From: Patiriisocius marinus
Lineage (GTDB): Bacteria > Bacteroidota > Bacteroidia > Flavobacteriales > Flavobacteriaceae
Direction: 5' to 3'
NCBI RefSeq assembly: GCF_008974325.1
Contig: NZ_BKCG01000001.1
Location: forward strand, 868,001-932,000
DNA: 64,000 bases
Of the stretch, positions 40,101-48,314 are shown piece after piece. Numbering within the stretch: the first letter of the stretch is position 1; each line of letters opens with the position of its first letter. The position numbers were made by a program, and so were the translations under genes. A model generated the notes under the pieces. The model was given only the letters and a program-made list of their open reading frames with translations, did not search any database and was not told the DNA's origin.

Positions 40101-40738
40101 TTAGCAGCCGCGGCTGTAGCTTCAGCTACATCATTATTCCACATATAACCATTTACCTTAGATTGTGGAGCCATTCCTTTTGCTGAAGCCTGTACTCCAG
40201 ATGCGGTAATTGTTCCGGTAACATGCGCGGCATGAAAATTAAGTTGTGTTCCACCTTCTGAGGCTGCATCTTGAATGGTAACTCTATTTGTACCACCAGC
40301 ACCATCGTACTCTTGGTGAGAAGCACGAGCGTGACCTCCATCCCATACGTATGCAGTCATATTTTGACCATCTAAGTTTAGACCTAAACTACCGCCAATG
40401 TTAAGGTGATTTGCTCTAGTTGACCTAGCTGCAGCAACATTAAATGTACGATAATAAATAGGGCTTCCATCTTCAGCAAAACGTTGTAGCTCTGCAAAAC
40501 CACCATCTTCAAGTGTTAATTTTACAGGAATGTTTTGTGATTGTGCAAGTTGGATTGCACTTTGTTTTTGTGAGTCGTATTGTTGATTAAAATCTGCTTC
40601 GAGAATAGTTAGTTGAGCAACGTTTGACTTATTTTGGATACTTAGTCGTTCTGCTGTTGTTTGAGCATTTAAAGCCCCTGAGGAAACAAGCAGAAGGCCT
40701 GAAGCGATTAAACTAAATAGTGAATAATTGTTTTTCAT
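37154..40738 (-). CDS. T9SS-exported subtilisin-like serine protease, multidomain
   Basis: 1194-residue secreted S8 peptidase. Signal peptide 1-25, then a catalytic domain with Asp133 (VWDGG), His172 (FHAAHVTGT), Asn262 (AAGNDGS) and Ser356 (GTSMASP). A proprotein-convertase-like beta domain follows, then fibronectin type III domain 1 (about 555-645), a GEVED domain (650-785), fibronectin type III domain 2 (795-880), a MAM/jelly-roll domain (about 890-1060), a chitin-binding-like module (YNSSTSYSTGDRVTYNGSLY near 1070) and a C-terminal T9SS type A sorting domain beginning near TMYPNPV. It is probably secreted or displayed on the cell surface to degrade protein or glycan-linked matrix. No partner gene is adjacent. 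Confidence 0.95.
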   Translation of the reverse strand: MKNNYSLFSLIASGLLLVSSGALNAQTTAERLSIQNKSNVAQLTILEADFNQQYDSQKQSAIQLAQSQNIPVKLTLEDGGFAELQRFAEDGSPIYYRTFNVAAARSTRANHLNIGGSLGLNLDGQNMTAYVWDGGHARASHQEYDGAGGTNRVTIQDAASEGGTQLNFHAAHVTGTITASGVQASAKGMAPQSKVNGYMWNNDVAEATAAAANGMLLSNHSYGFRSDLVPDQYFGAYIQDSRDWDNVMYNAPYYLMVVAAGNDGSTNYNGNPLGGNSAYDKLTGHATSKNNMVVANAQDANIANNGDLISVSINSSSSEGPTDDYRIKPDITGNGTSVYSTYESSNTAYASITGTSMASPNVTGSLLLLQQHYNSLNGSFMRSATLKGVALHTADDAGATGPDAIYGWGLMNTKKAAEVISANGAATKVEERVLNSGQSYSVQVQSDGVNDLFASISWTDVAGAVNNGTNSGTAALVNDLDVRVTQGGATFSPWRLTGVTTNGKGDNTKDNYERVDVANASGTYTITVTHKGSLSSGSQAFSLIVTGLGNSVADTQAPSTPTSLVASGATSSTVGLNWNASTDNVAVSGYDVYQGTNVIATVSGTSYTVTGLSPSTAYSFRVRAKDAAGNVSGYSNTANATTTVQGITYCSSASTNTNDEYISRVQLNTINNASGAQFYSDFTNISTTLSQGNPYTVTVTPTWTGTIYDEAYAVWIDYNKDGDFTDAGELVWSKAPSKDTPNSGSFTIPTSASLGATRMRVAMQYNAIPTSCQSFTYGEVEDYTVTIAAAAADTQAPSNPTNLTASNIAETSVTLNWTASTDNVAVVAYDVYQGTALLGEVTGTSANVTGLTAATGYSFNVRAKDAAGNISGNSNTLNITTPGGSSGGCINGIAAFPYSESFESGLGSWSQSSDDDIDWTRDSGGTPSSSTGPSNGASGTWYMFVEASGSGTGYPNKRAILDSPCLDLSGETQAFATFSYHMYGAADMGSITLEASSNNGSSWTALWTKTGNQGNTWLEETVDLSAYTGGNVQLRFNRLTGATWQADIAIDNFRVATSVDQCAGVAAYNSSTSYSTGDRVTYNGSLYERTTSGWTNLGSCGTQSSNSTQSEGITNDGPPVGNFTMYPNPVTQGVLNIEVLGSTAKDYVVYNLTGQVVLSGAFTQTLDVSLLASGVYMLEVHTDQTTFVERFVKE

Positions 40739-41157
40739 CGTAGTTAGGTATTTTAGATTAGTAAAAAAAAATGTTAGTAAATGGTGTAGATATTCTTGAA
40801 GTGTTACACGTATTTATAACATTTAGGGTACTATCATCATTTGATTGTCAAAACGTGATAAATAGGTTTTGTTTCAATCTATTAGATGAGGTGATTGTTT
40901 CACATTTCTTTTTATATCAATACGGTGTTGCGCATATAAATTTTCGTTTATTAATACAAAGAATCAATTGTTGGTTGAAGAAATGTTTAGCATTTTGTTC
41001 TTTTAATTCATAAATCTTTAAAATTTTAGTTAAAATATTAAGGTTTGTCTTGTAAATAAAAGTAAATAATCGATAAAACAAAATTTTATTCGATGTACTA
41101 CCTCCTTTTTTGTGATTTGCAATTATAATAAACCTGTTTAAGTATCTTTATACCCAT
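40739..41157. other. 419-bp intergenic region, divergent promoters
   Basis: AT-rich spacer between the divergent subtilisin and ABC ATPase genes. A short ORF on the plus strand (40771-41013) has no family features and I take it as chance. An imperfect inverted repeat (ATCGATAAAA at 41069-41078 and TTTTATTCGAT at 41084-41094) lies upstream of the ATPase promoter. No convincing TAnnTTTG element is seen for the subtilisin gene. Confidence 0.5.
41143..41150 (+). promoter_or_regulatory. promoter of the ABC ATPase gene
   Basis: TAtcTTTA ends 7 bp before the ATG at 41158; TTTG at 41116-41119 lies 23 bp upstream and may be the -33 element. The transcript would be nearly leaderless. Confidence 0.45.
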
Positions 41158-42855
41158 ATGGATGGCACCTTAATAAAAATTGAAAATCTTAGCATTTCAT
41201 TTAAAAATGGAAAGAACATCAATACGGCAATATTTGACAGTTCATTCGAAATTTCTAAAAATAAAATTGTAGGAATAGTAGGGGAGTCGGGTAGTGGTAA
41301 ATCTGTTACTTCTATGGCATTGATGGGTTTATTGCCTAAGAAAAAAGTGCAATTAGCGGGGAGTATAGTTTTTGATGGAGTAGAATTAACTAATCTATCA
41401 CTCAAAGAGTTCCAAAAAATTAGAGGAAAGCAGATTTCTATGATCTTCCAAGAGCCTATGAGTGCTCTTAACCCTAGTTTATCCTGTGGATTTCAAGTAG
41501 CCGAAATATTAAAACAACATAAAATTGTTAAGAATTCTGAAGTAAAAAAGGAAACCCTTCATCTCTTTGAGCAAGTAAAACTTCCTAACCCTAACCAAAT
41601 TTACAATAGTTACCCTCATCAAATAAGTGGAGGACAAATGCAACGAGTAATGATTGCGATGGCTATTGCATGCAAACCACAATTATTAATCGCTGACGAA
41701 CCAACAACTGCACTAGATGTTACCGTTCAAAAAGAGATTTTAGAACTACTTAAAGAACTTCAAGTAGCTTATGGAATGAGTTTACTTTTTATATCGCACG
41801 ATTTGAGTTTGGTTTCTGAAATTGTAGACTCCGTTCTTGTTATGAAAGATGGATATATTGTAGAACAAGGATTAGCTAAAAACGTTTTTAATAATCCTCA
41901 ACATCCATATACTAAAGCATTATTAGCCTCAAGACCTTCGCTTAACGAACGTCTTAAACAATTGCCAACAATTGCATCAATACAAGATGAAACCTTTAAA
42001 AAACAAATTGTAGGCGTAAACCAAAGAGCTATAGCTCATAAAAAACTTTACACTAAAAACCCTATCCTTGAAATTAATAACGTTTCTAAAACGTATATCA
42101 CAAAAGGAGGTTTGTTTAATAAAGACCGAAATGTGAAAGCGGTGGCAGGAGTTAGTTTTAATGTTTACGAAGGTGAAACTTTGGGTCTAGTAGGTGAATC
42201 TGGTTGCGGAAAATCGACCTTAGGAAAAGTCATTTTAAAGTTAGAAGATATAACAAACGGTATAATAAAATACCGAGGTAAAATAATTAATTCGCTAACA
42301 AAAAATGAATTAAAAAGCTTTAGAAAAGATATCCAACTCATATTTCAAGATCCTTTTTCATCGTTAAACCCAAGAATAATAATAGGAAAGGCACTTACCG
42401 AACCTATGGAAGTTCATAATATAGGAATCAACCAAAAAGAACGTAAAGAAAAAGCACTGGCTTTATTAGAGCGTGTTGGACTTTCTTCAGAATACTATTA
42501 TAGATACCCACACGAACTTTCTGGTGGGCAAAGACAACGCGTTGGAATCGCACGGACAATTGCTATGGAACCCAAAGTCGTTATTTGTGACGAAAGTGTT
42601 TCTGCTTTAGATATTTCGGTGCAAGCTCAAGTGCTTAATTTATTAAACGAACTTAAAGAAGATTTTGGTTTTACGTACATATTTATTTCGCACGACTTAG
42701 CAGTTGTAAAGTATATGAGTGATCAATTAGTGGTTATGAATGCTGGTAAAATTGAAGAAATGGGTGATGCAGATGAAGTTTATGCAAATCCAATAAAACC
42801 CTACACTCAACGATTAATAAATGCTATTCCTGGTAAGGCTAAAACAACTTCTTAA
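41158..42855 (+). CDS. oligopeptide-type ABC transporter, two fused ATPase domains
   Basis: 565-residue ATPase equal to DppD plus DppF (GsiA/YejF-like layout). Domain 1: Walker A GESGSGKS near residue 42, signature ISGGQMQRV, Walker B LLIADEP. A linker with NPQHPYTKALLASRP (oligopeptide C-terminal motif) leads to domain 2: Walker A GESGCGKST near 345, signature LSGGQRQRVGIA, Walker B VVICDES. The permease and binding protein genes are not nearby, which is usual for Bacteroidota. Substrate is inferred to be peptides. Confidence 0.93.
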   Translation: MDGTLIKIENLSISFKNGKNINTAIFDSSFEISKNKIVGIVGESGSGKSVTSMALMGLLPKKKVQLAGSIVFDGVELTNLSLKEFQKIRGKQISMIFQEPMSALNPSLSCGFQVAEILKQHKIVKNSEVKKETLHLFEQVKLPNPNQIYNSYPHQISGGQMQRVMIAMAIACKPQLLIADEPTTALDVTVQKEILELLKELQVAYGMSLLFISHDLSLVSEIVDSVLVMKDGYIVEQGLAKNVFNNPQHPYTKALLASRPSLNERLKQLPTIASIQDETFKKQIVGVNQRAIAHKKLYTKNPILEINNVSKTYITKGGLFNKDRNVKAVAGVSFNVYEGETLGLVGESGCGKSTLGKVILKLEDITNGIIKYRGKIINSLTKNELKSFRKDIQLIFQDPFSSLNPRIIIGKALTEPMEVHNIGINQKERKEKALALLERVGLSSEYYYRYPHELSGGQRQRVGIARTIAMEPKVVICDESVSALDISVQAQVLNLLNELKEDFGFTYIFISHDLAVVKYMSDQLVVMNAGKIEEMGDADEVYANPIKPYTQRLINAIPGKAKTTS

Positions 42856-43264
42856 CGACACAATTAGTATAGATTACTAATTTGTTCTGAAAAATTAAAG
42901 CATAAAAAAACCCGTTCTAACCTCACAAAGAACGGGCTTATATCCTTATCTGTTTTTGTATCGTAGCAGATTCGGGGGTATTTTTTTAACTATTAATAAA
43001 CTAAAAATACTTTCATTGCAATATAAAATATGCTCTTTGTTAACCTTACGGTATCTTTTACAGATGTTAAAACCTTTTGCATAGTAGGCAATTCATTTTT
43101 GTTTGGGACTGCTAACATACAAGCTCTTTCTAAACTAAAACGATTAAAAACATATATTTTCGACGAAACACACTAAATTTTAACACTCTTTACCGATAAT
43201 TGCTGTTTTTAATCGGATAAAGTGTTTTTTTGAAGAAAATTTCAGCTTTGCTAAACAGGGTGTA
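42856..43264. other. 409-bp intergenic region
   Basis: Holds the strong terminator at 42911-42936. The rest is AT-rich without ORFs or elements I can support. A weak hairpin of the CCGAT/ATCGG type near 43193-43217 may terminate the minus-strand operon that ends at 43265. Confidence 0.5.
42911..42936. terminator. terminator of the ABC ATPase gene
   Basis: Perfect 8-bp GC-rich stem CCCGTTCT/AGAACGGG with a 10-base loop, preceded by an A tract, 55 bp after the stop. Confidence 0.8.
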
Positions 43265-43888
43265 TTACCCTTTACGTTTTCGTTTTGTAGTTAAAACACC
43301 TTGAGTAGGATAGTAGGTGCGACCGTAGTTTGAGCGTTTATCTTCGCCCAATCTTTTTGCTACTAGATTTGTCATTTTAATTACAAAAGCCTCTTCTGCA
43401 TTAGGAAACGATAAATCGTGACCATCTAAATCTAGTTTTTGACCTCGGTGTGAATGATCTTTTTTACGGCTTAGATAGTCTTCATTGTCATAAAGTTCAT
43501 TATAACAATGTATCAATTCGTGAGAGAGTAGTGCTACGGGACTGTTCACCCCTTTATTTTTTCTAAACCAAGATTTACGGTGGTTCTTTCTAAATAGAAC
43601 GCCGTGAGTGTCTTGAAACATGACACTATTCAATCTATGATTATAAGCGTTACGATTTCCAGGGACGATTGTAATGTTGTTAGTTGTATCTGCAACAAGG
43701 ACATCAATTATGTCAATTTTTTCTTCAATACCATCGTCTTCAAATGGTAACGTTAGGATGTTTGTTCTAACCAAAAAATCTAAAGCAATATGCGTGTTTC
43801 GTGTAAAACGATCTGCAATTGCATTATAATCGCGGTCTTCTTGGTAAGCGTATAAAGTAAATGTATTGGTTAATGAACCTATTTTCAT
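43265..43888 (-). CDS. M91-like (NleD-type) zinc metallopeptidase
   Basis: 207-residue protein without signal peptide. LLSHELIHCYNELYDN near residue 125 holds the HExxH zinc motif, and NAEEAFVIKM about 40 residues later offers the third ligand Glu. The stretch before it (NSVMFQDTHG...SPVALLSHELIH) follows the Peptidase M91 pattern known from the type III effector NleD. The C-terminus is strongly basic (TTKRKRKG). It starts 4 bp after scoB in the same direction, so it is probably the third gene of the scoAB operon. Substrate and role are unknown; secretion is not shown. Confidence 0.7.
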   Translation of the reverse strand: MKIGSLTNTFTLYAYQEDRDYNAIADRFTRNTHIALDFLVRTNILTLPFEDDGIEEKIDIIDVLVADTTNNITIVPGNRNAYNHRLNSVMFQDTHGVLFRKNHRKSWFRKNKGVNSPVALLSHELIHCYNELYDNEDYLSRKKDHSHRGQKLDLDGHDLSFPNAEEAFVIKMTNLVAKRLGEDKRSNYGRTYYPTQGVLTTKRKRKG

Positions 43889-43892
43889 CTTA

Positions 43893-44549
43893 TTAAAATT
43901 TCATCTCTGGAATTTTGCCTTCAATAATAAGATCTCCTTCAGTAGCAGCTTCAATTTCCGAAACACTAACTCCTGGTGCTCTCTCTATTAATTTAAATTT
44001 TCCACCAATCACTTCAATAACGGCAAGGTTGCTTACTATTTTCTTTACGCAATTAACTCCTGTTAATGGCAGAGAACAAGTTTTAAGAAGCTTAGACTCA
44101 CCAGCTCTATTTGTATGCATCATTGCAACAATAATATTTTCTGCGGAAGCTACAAGGTCCATAGCGCCCCCCATACCTTTTACCATCTTACCTGGAATTT
44201 TCCAGTTTGCGATATCTCCGTTTTGAGAAACTTCCATTGCTCCTAGTATGGTTAAATCTACATGTTGCCCTCTAATCATTGCAAAACTTGTAGCTGAGTC
44301 AAATAATGATGCTCCTTTTAATGCAGTAATTGTTTGTTTACCAGCATTAATTAAATCTGGATCTTCTTCCCCTTCAAAAGGGAAAGGCCCCATACCTAAA
44401 ATTCCATTTTCACTTTGAAACTCTACTTCAATATCGTTACGTACAAAGTTTGCAACAAGTGTAGGGATACCAATTCCAAGATTTACGTAATATCCATTTT
44501 TTACTTCTTGCGCAATGCGTTGTGCTATTTGTTCTTTACTTAATGCCAT
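43893..44549 (-). CDS. scoB: 3-oxoacid CoA-transferase subunit B
   Basis: Beta subunit of succinyl-CoA:3-ketoacid CoA transferase (ketone-body and acetoacetate use). The catalytic Glu is in the FQSENGILGMGPFP motif near residue 50. LGIGIPTLVANFV and the GGAMDLVASAENIIVAM segment are typical. 218 aa is normal. It lies 3 bp downstream of scoA. Confidence 0.96.
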   Translation of the reverse strand: MALSKEQIAQRIAQEVKNGYYVNLGIGIPTLVANFVRNDIEVEFQSENGILGMGPFPFEGEEDPDLINAGKQTITALKGASLFDSATSFAMIRGQHVDLTILGAMEVSQNGDIANWKIPGKMVKGMGGAMDLVASAENIIVAMMHTNRAGESKLLKTCSLPLTGVNCVKKIVSNLAVIEVIGGKFKLIERAPGVSVSEIEAATEGDLIIEGKIPEMKF

Positions 44550-44552
44550 GTT

Positions 44553-45251
44553 TTATTTTTTACGCACTGTTAATTGCTCAATTCTTTTTTCATAAACTTC
44601 TCCTTGAAATATTCGCTGTACAAATATTCCAGGTACGTGAATATCATTAGGATCTAGAGTTCCTGCTGGGACCAGTTCCTCAACTTCGGCTACAGTTATT
44701 TTTGCTGCACCAGCCATATTTGGGTTGAAGTTTCGAGCAGTTCCTTTAAAAATTAAGTTTCCAGCTGTATCACCTTTCCAAGCTTTTACAAAAGCAAAGT
44801 CCGCTTTAAATGCGTGCTCTAATAAGTGCATTTTACCGTTAAATTCTCGGGATTCTTTTCCTTCACCAACTTCGGTTCCATAACCTGCAGGTGTGTAAAA
44901 AGCAGGTATTCCTGCTTTAGCAGATTGACAACGTTGTGCCAATGTTCCTTGTGGTATTAAATCTACTTCAAGCTCTCCACTTAACATTTGGCGTTCAAAC
45001 TCAGCATTTTCTCCTACATAAGAGGAAATCATTTTCTTGATTTGATGTTTCTGAAGTAATAAACCTAAGCCAAAATCATCTACACCAGCATTATTTGCAA
45101 TGCAGGTTACATTTTTCACATTTAGTTTTACTAGTTGTGCAATGGCATTTTCTGGGATTCCACAAAGTCCAAAACCTCCTAACATAAAGGTCATTCCGTC
45201 TGAAACTCCTTTACAAGCTTCTGTCACATTAGCGACTGTTTTATCAATCAT
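44553..45251 (-). CDS. scoA: 3-oxoacid CoA-transferase subunit A
   Basis: Alpha subunit partner of ScoB. Typical elements are [17 protein letters not shown] near residue 20, the [11 protein letters not shown] region, [28 protein letters not shown] near 105, and [22 protein letters not shown] near 160. Full length at 232 aa. It is first in the scoA-scoB-M91 operon and has a terminator from PBP1A just upstream. Confidence 0.96.
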   Translation of the reverse strand: MIDKTVANVTEACKGVSDGMTFMLGGFGLCGIPENAIAQLVKLNVKNVTCIANNAGVDDFGLGLLLQKHQIKKMISSYVGENAEFERQMLSGELEVDLIPQGTLAQRCQSAKAGIPAFYTPAGYGTEVGEGKESREFNGKMHLLEHAFKADFAFVKAWKGDTAGNLIFKGTARNFNPNMAGAAKITVAEVEELVPAGTLDPNDIHVPGIFVQRIFQGEVYEKRIEQLTVRKK

Positions 45252-45283
45252 TGGTAATTAATTTTTCATAAAAATACAGAAAA

Positions 45284-45314
45284 AAACCTCTTAGTTTTAG
45301 GAACTAAGAGGTTT
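45284..45314 (-). terminator. terminator of the PBP1A gene
   Basis: Perfect 13-bp stem (45284-45296 with 45302-45314) with a 5-base loop and flanking A/T tracts. It lies 21 bp downstream of the PBP1A stop and upstream of scoA. Confidence 0.85.
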
Positions 45315-45335
45315 CAATAATTTTTATTTTATAAA

Positions 45336-47639
45336 CTAGAAATCAAATTCGTCTGGAACTTCCTCAATAGGAGTTTGTTCTTCTTTCCATTTCTCGCAAT
45401 CTGTTTCAATTGTTACATTTTCTGGTTTGTTGAAATTCCCTTTGCTAATTTTTAACGCTTCGTCCTTATAACAATCTTGCATATACATTGCCCATACCGG
45501 TAGCGCCATCGTAGCTCCTTGTCCATAAGAGGTTGTACTAAAATGCACAGAACGATCTTCACCACCTACCCATACTCCGGTAACTAAGTTAGGGACCATA
45601 CCCATAAACCAACCATCACTATTATTTTGTGTAGTTCCTGTTTTACCAGCAATCGCATTTGTAAATTGATATGGATATCCTGTAACGGCTTTTTTATAAG
45701 CTCCACTTGTTCTTCCTCTGTGTCTTAATCGAGAACCAGAACCAGATTGTGTAACACCTTCCATTAATTTCATTGTTACATACGCTGTTTCACTGCTTAT
45801 AACATCTTTAGTTTCAGGAGTGTTTTGATATAAGATAGTTCCGTTTTTATCTTCAATTCTTGTTATTAATGAAGGTTTTACATAAACTCCTTCATTAGCA
45901 AATGTGCTGTAGGCACCTACCATTTCGTATAAAGATAAATCTGCTGTTCCTAAAGCAATAGAAGGTACAGGGACAATATCCTTTGTGTCTATTCCCATTT
46001 TTCCCGCAAGCTCAATTACAGGTTCTGCACCTACACGATCAATTAATCGTGCTGTAATTGTATTTACGGAATTTGCAAGTGCATTAGTTAATGATAACAT
46101 ACCACCATAATTACCACTAGCATTTTTAGGACACCAATCTTTTGTATTTCCGCGTTTTCCTGCTGGAATACAATACGGTGTGTTTGGCAATGTATCACAA
46201 GGAGACATATGCATTTGATCAATTGCTGTAGCGTAAACAAATGGTTTAAACGTAGAGCCTATTTGGCGTTTACCAGTTTTAACCATATCGTATTTAAAAT
46301 GTTTATAGTTAATTCCTCCTACATATGCTTTTACTTCACCAGTTTGTGGGTCCATTGACATAAGTGAACCTTGTAAATAACGTTTGTAATATCTAATGGA
46401 ATCCCGCGGAGTCATTATTGTATCAATATCACCATTCCAAGTAAAAATTGACATCTTTCTTTTTTTGTCGAAACTAGCTAAAATTTCTTTTTCTGTTTTA
46501 CCTTCTTCGGTCATTGCTCTATAGCGTTCACTTCTTCTAATTGAATTATTGATAATTTTATCGATTTCCTCTTCAGTTACATCTCTAAAAGGAGCGGTTT
46601 TGTTTTTCTTATTTTGACTATTAAACTCTTCTTGTAGGTTCGCCATATGCTTCTCCATAGAATTTTCAGCATAAGTTTGCATACGGGAGTCTATGGTAGT
46701 GTAGACTTTTAGACCATCACGGTAAATATTAAAATTAGATCCGTCACTGCGTGGATTTGCCTTTGTCCAGTCTGCCATAAAAGCTCTTGCATACTCTCTA
46801 AAATAAGTAGCAATACCTTCTACGTGACCTTGAGGGGTATATTTAAGTTCAAGTGGTAACGCTTGTAGTGAGTCTTTTACTTGCTCTGTAATAAAATCGT
46901 ACTTCTCCATTTGAGACAGTACTACATTACGTCTGTTTTTAACTCCTACAGGGTTTCTAAGTGGGTTATAAAGTGAAGAGTTTTTGAACATCCCAACAAG
47001 CATTGCAGATTCTGATGTTGTTAGCTCATTTGGTGGTTTGTCAAAATAAATGTTACTAGCAGATTCAATTCCAATTGCTTGATTAAGAAAATCATACTCA
47101 TTAAAGTACATTGTTAGAATTTCGTCTTTTGTATAACGGCGTTCTAAACGCGTAGCAATAATCCATTCTTTGATTTTCTGAAGACCACGTTGTATTTTAT
47201 TTCTAGAAACCTGATCTGTAAAAAGCTGTTTTGCTAATTGTTGAGAGATGGTACTTGCACCTCCTTTTGTACCTAAAAATGCTGCGGCACGAAGTGTACC
47301 ACGAACGTCAATACCACTGTGATCGTAAAAACGAATATCTTCAGTTGCTAATAATGCATTAATTAAATGATCTGGTAATGCTTCAAAAGGAACGGGAGTT
47401 CTATTTTCTTTATAGAATTTCCCAATTACTTTTCCATCAGATGAAATAATTTCGGTAGCTAAGTTTTTTTCCGGATTTTCTAGACTTGTTTCATCTGGAA
47501 GACTCCCAAATGCTCCAATTGAAGCTAGTAAAAATAAAAGGAGAACACTTATAATTCCTAAACCTAATAAGGTCCAGAAAATACGTGCCGGACTCCACTT
47601 AGATTTAGATTTCTTCTTTTTTGCTTGTGTAGTAGCCAT
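45336..47639 (-). CDS. class A penicillin-binding protein (PBP1A)
   Basis: Bifunctional peptidoglycan synthase of 767 aa at the inner membrane. After a basic cytoplasmic start and a transmembrane helix (residues about 23-45), the GT51 domain shows EDIRFYDHSGID, GGASTISQQLAKQLF and RRYTKDEILTMYFNEY. The transpeptidase domain has SxxK in STFKPFVYATAI near 430, SVNTITARL near 500 and GKTGTTQNNSDGW near 650. The C-terminus is acidic. The order ricT-gldH-PBP1A is one I recall from other flavobacteria. Confidence 0.95.
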   Translation of the reverse strand: MATTQAKKKKSKSKWSPARIFWTLLGLGIISVLLLFLLASIGAFGSLPDETSLENPEKNLATEIISSDGKVIGKFYKENRTPVPFEALPDHLINALLATEDIRFYDHSGIDVRGTLRAAAFLGTKGGASTISQQLAKQLFTDQVSRNKIQRGLQKIKEWIIATRLERRYTKDEILTMYFNEYDFLNQAIGIESASNIYFDKPPNELTTSESAMLVGMFKNSSLYNPLRNPVGVKNRRNVVLSQMEKYDFITEQVKDSLQALPLELKYTPQGHVEGIATYFREYARAFMADWTKANPRSDGSNFNIYRDGLKVYTTIDSRMQTYAENSMEKHMANLQEEFNSQNKKNKTAPFRDVTEEEIDKIINNSIRRSERYRAMTEEGKTEKEILASFDKKRKMSIFTWNGDIDTIMTPRDSIRYYKRYLQGSLMSMDPQTGEVKAYVGGINYKHFKYDMVKTGKRQIGSTFKPFVYATAIDQMHMSPCDTLPNTPYCIPAGKRGNTKDWCPKNASGNYGGMLSLTNALANSVNTITARLIDRVGAEPVIELAGKMGIDTKDIVPVPSIALGTADLSLYEMVGAYSTFANEGVYVKPSLITRIEDKNGTILYQNTPETKDVISSETAYVTMKLMEGVTQSGSGSRLRHRGRTSGAYKKAVTGYPYQFTNAIAGKTGTTQNNSDGWFMGMVPNLVTGVWVGGEDRSVHFSTTSYGQGATMALPVWAMYMQDCYKDEALKISKGNFNKPENVTIETDCEKWKEEQTPIEEVPDEFDF

Positions 47640-47822
47640 ACTGATTAATTTACTTTTTTAGCCGAAATATTATAAACTTCAAGACGGCTATTTACGATTT
47701 ATTTCTAGGCAAATTTAAAGCAATGAATCTACCTAATTACTGTTAAAAATAGTAAGCGTTAATAATTAACGTGTAAGTGTGTTGTTATTAGCTGTTTTCG
47801 AATTTTGAATATTTCAGAAATA

Positions 47823-48314
47823 CTATTTATTGGTTGTTTTTTCAATGGTAAATCCAACATCTGTAATTCCTTCTAGTTGGCTAACGCCTTGTGTATCACC
47901 ATTATTGCGAACAGCCTGACTTATAGAAAGTTTATACGTTCCAGGTTCATCAAAATTGAAATTTTCTAAATAAGTGAGTTTACTTTCTTTAATACTACCT
48001 ATTCCTGTTCCCAACCAAGTTCCATCAGGATTTGCCATTTTGTATTCTAATGTATCGACCTTGATTTTACCATAAGGATATTCTAATTCAGCAATTAAAA
48101 AGATATTGCTAAAAGGATAGGCATTGGTATTTCGAATGTTTAGATACACATTAAACGGATGAATACTATCTAACTTCGGAAACTCAAAATTAACTTTTTG
48201 TGATGCTGGCCAACGTTCAGACTGCATCGACTGTAAATCTCCAGCGATTGTATTAGTGTCGCAACTGTTTAATAGTAACAGTGACATAAAAATCAAAAGC
48301 ATTGTTCTGATCAT
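47823..48314 (-). CDS. gldH: gliding motility lipoprotein GldH
   Basis: 163-residue lipoprotein with a lipobox LLLLNSC (Cys near residue 18). The mature part has the GldH pattern (PFNVYLNIRNTNAYPFSNIFLIAEL, followed by KVDTLEYKMANPDGTWLGTGIG). GldH is required for gliding motility and for stability of other Gld proteins in Flavobacterium johnsoniae. It overlaps ricT by 4 bp (ATGA). Confidence 0.94.
   Translation of the reverse strand: MIRTMLLIFMSLLLLNSCDTNTIAGDLQSMQSERWPASQKVNFEFPKLDSIHPFNVYLNIRNTNAYPFSNIFLIAELEYPYGKIKVDTLEYKMANPDGTWLGTGIGSIKESKLTYLENFNFDEPGTYKLSISQAVRNNGDTQGVSQLEGITDVGFTIEKTTNK

Noticed and set aside
40771-41013. 80-codon ORF upstream of the ABC ATPase gene
   Set aside because: No signal peptide, motif or conserved look; lies in AT-rich promoter DNA between divergent genes and most likely is chance.
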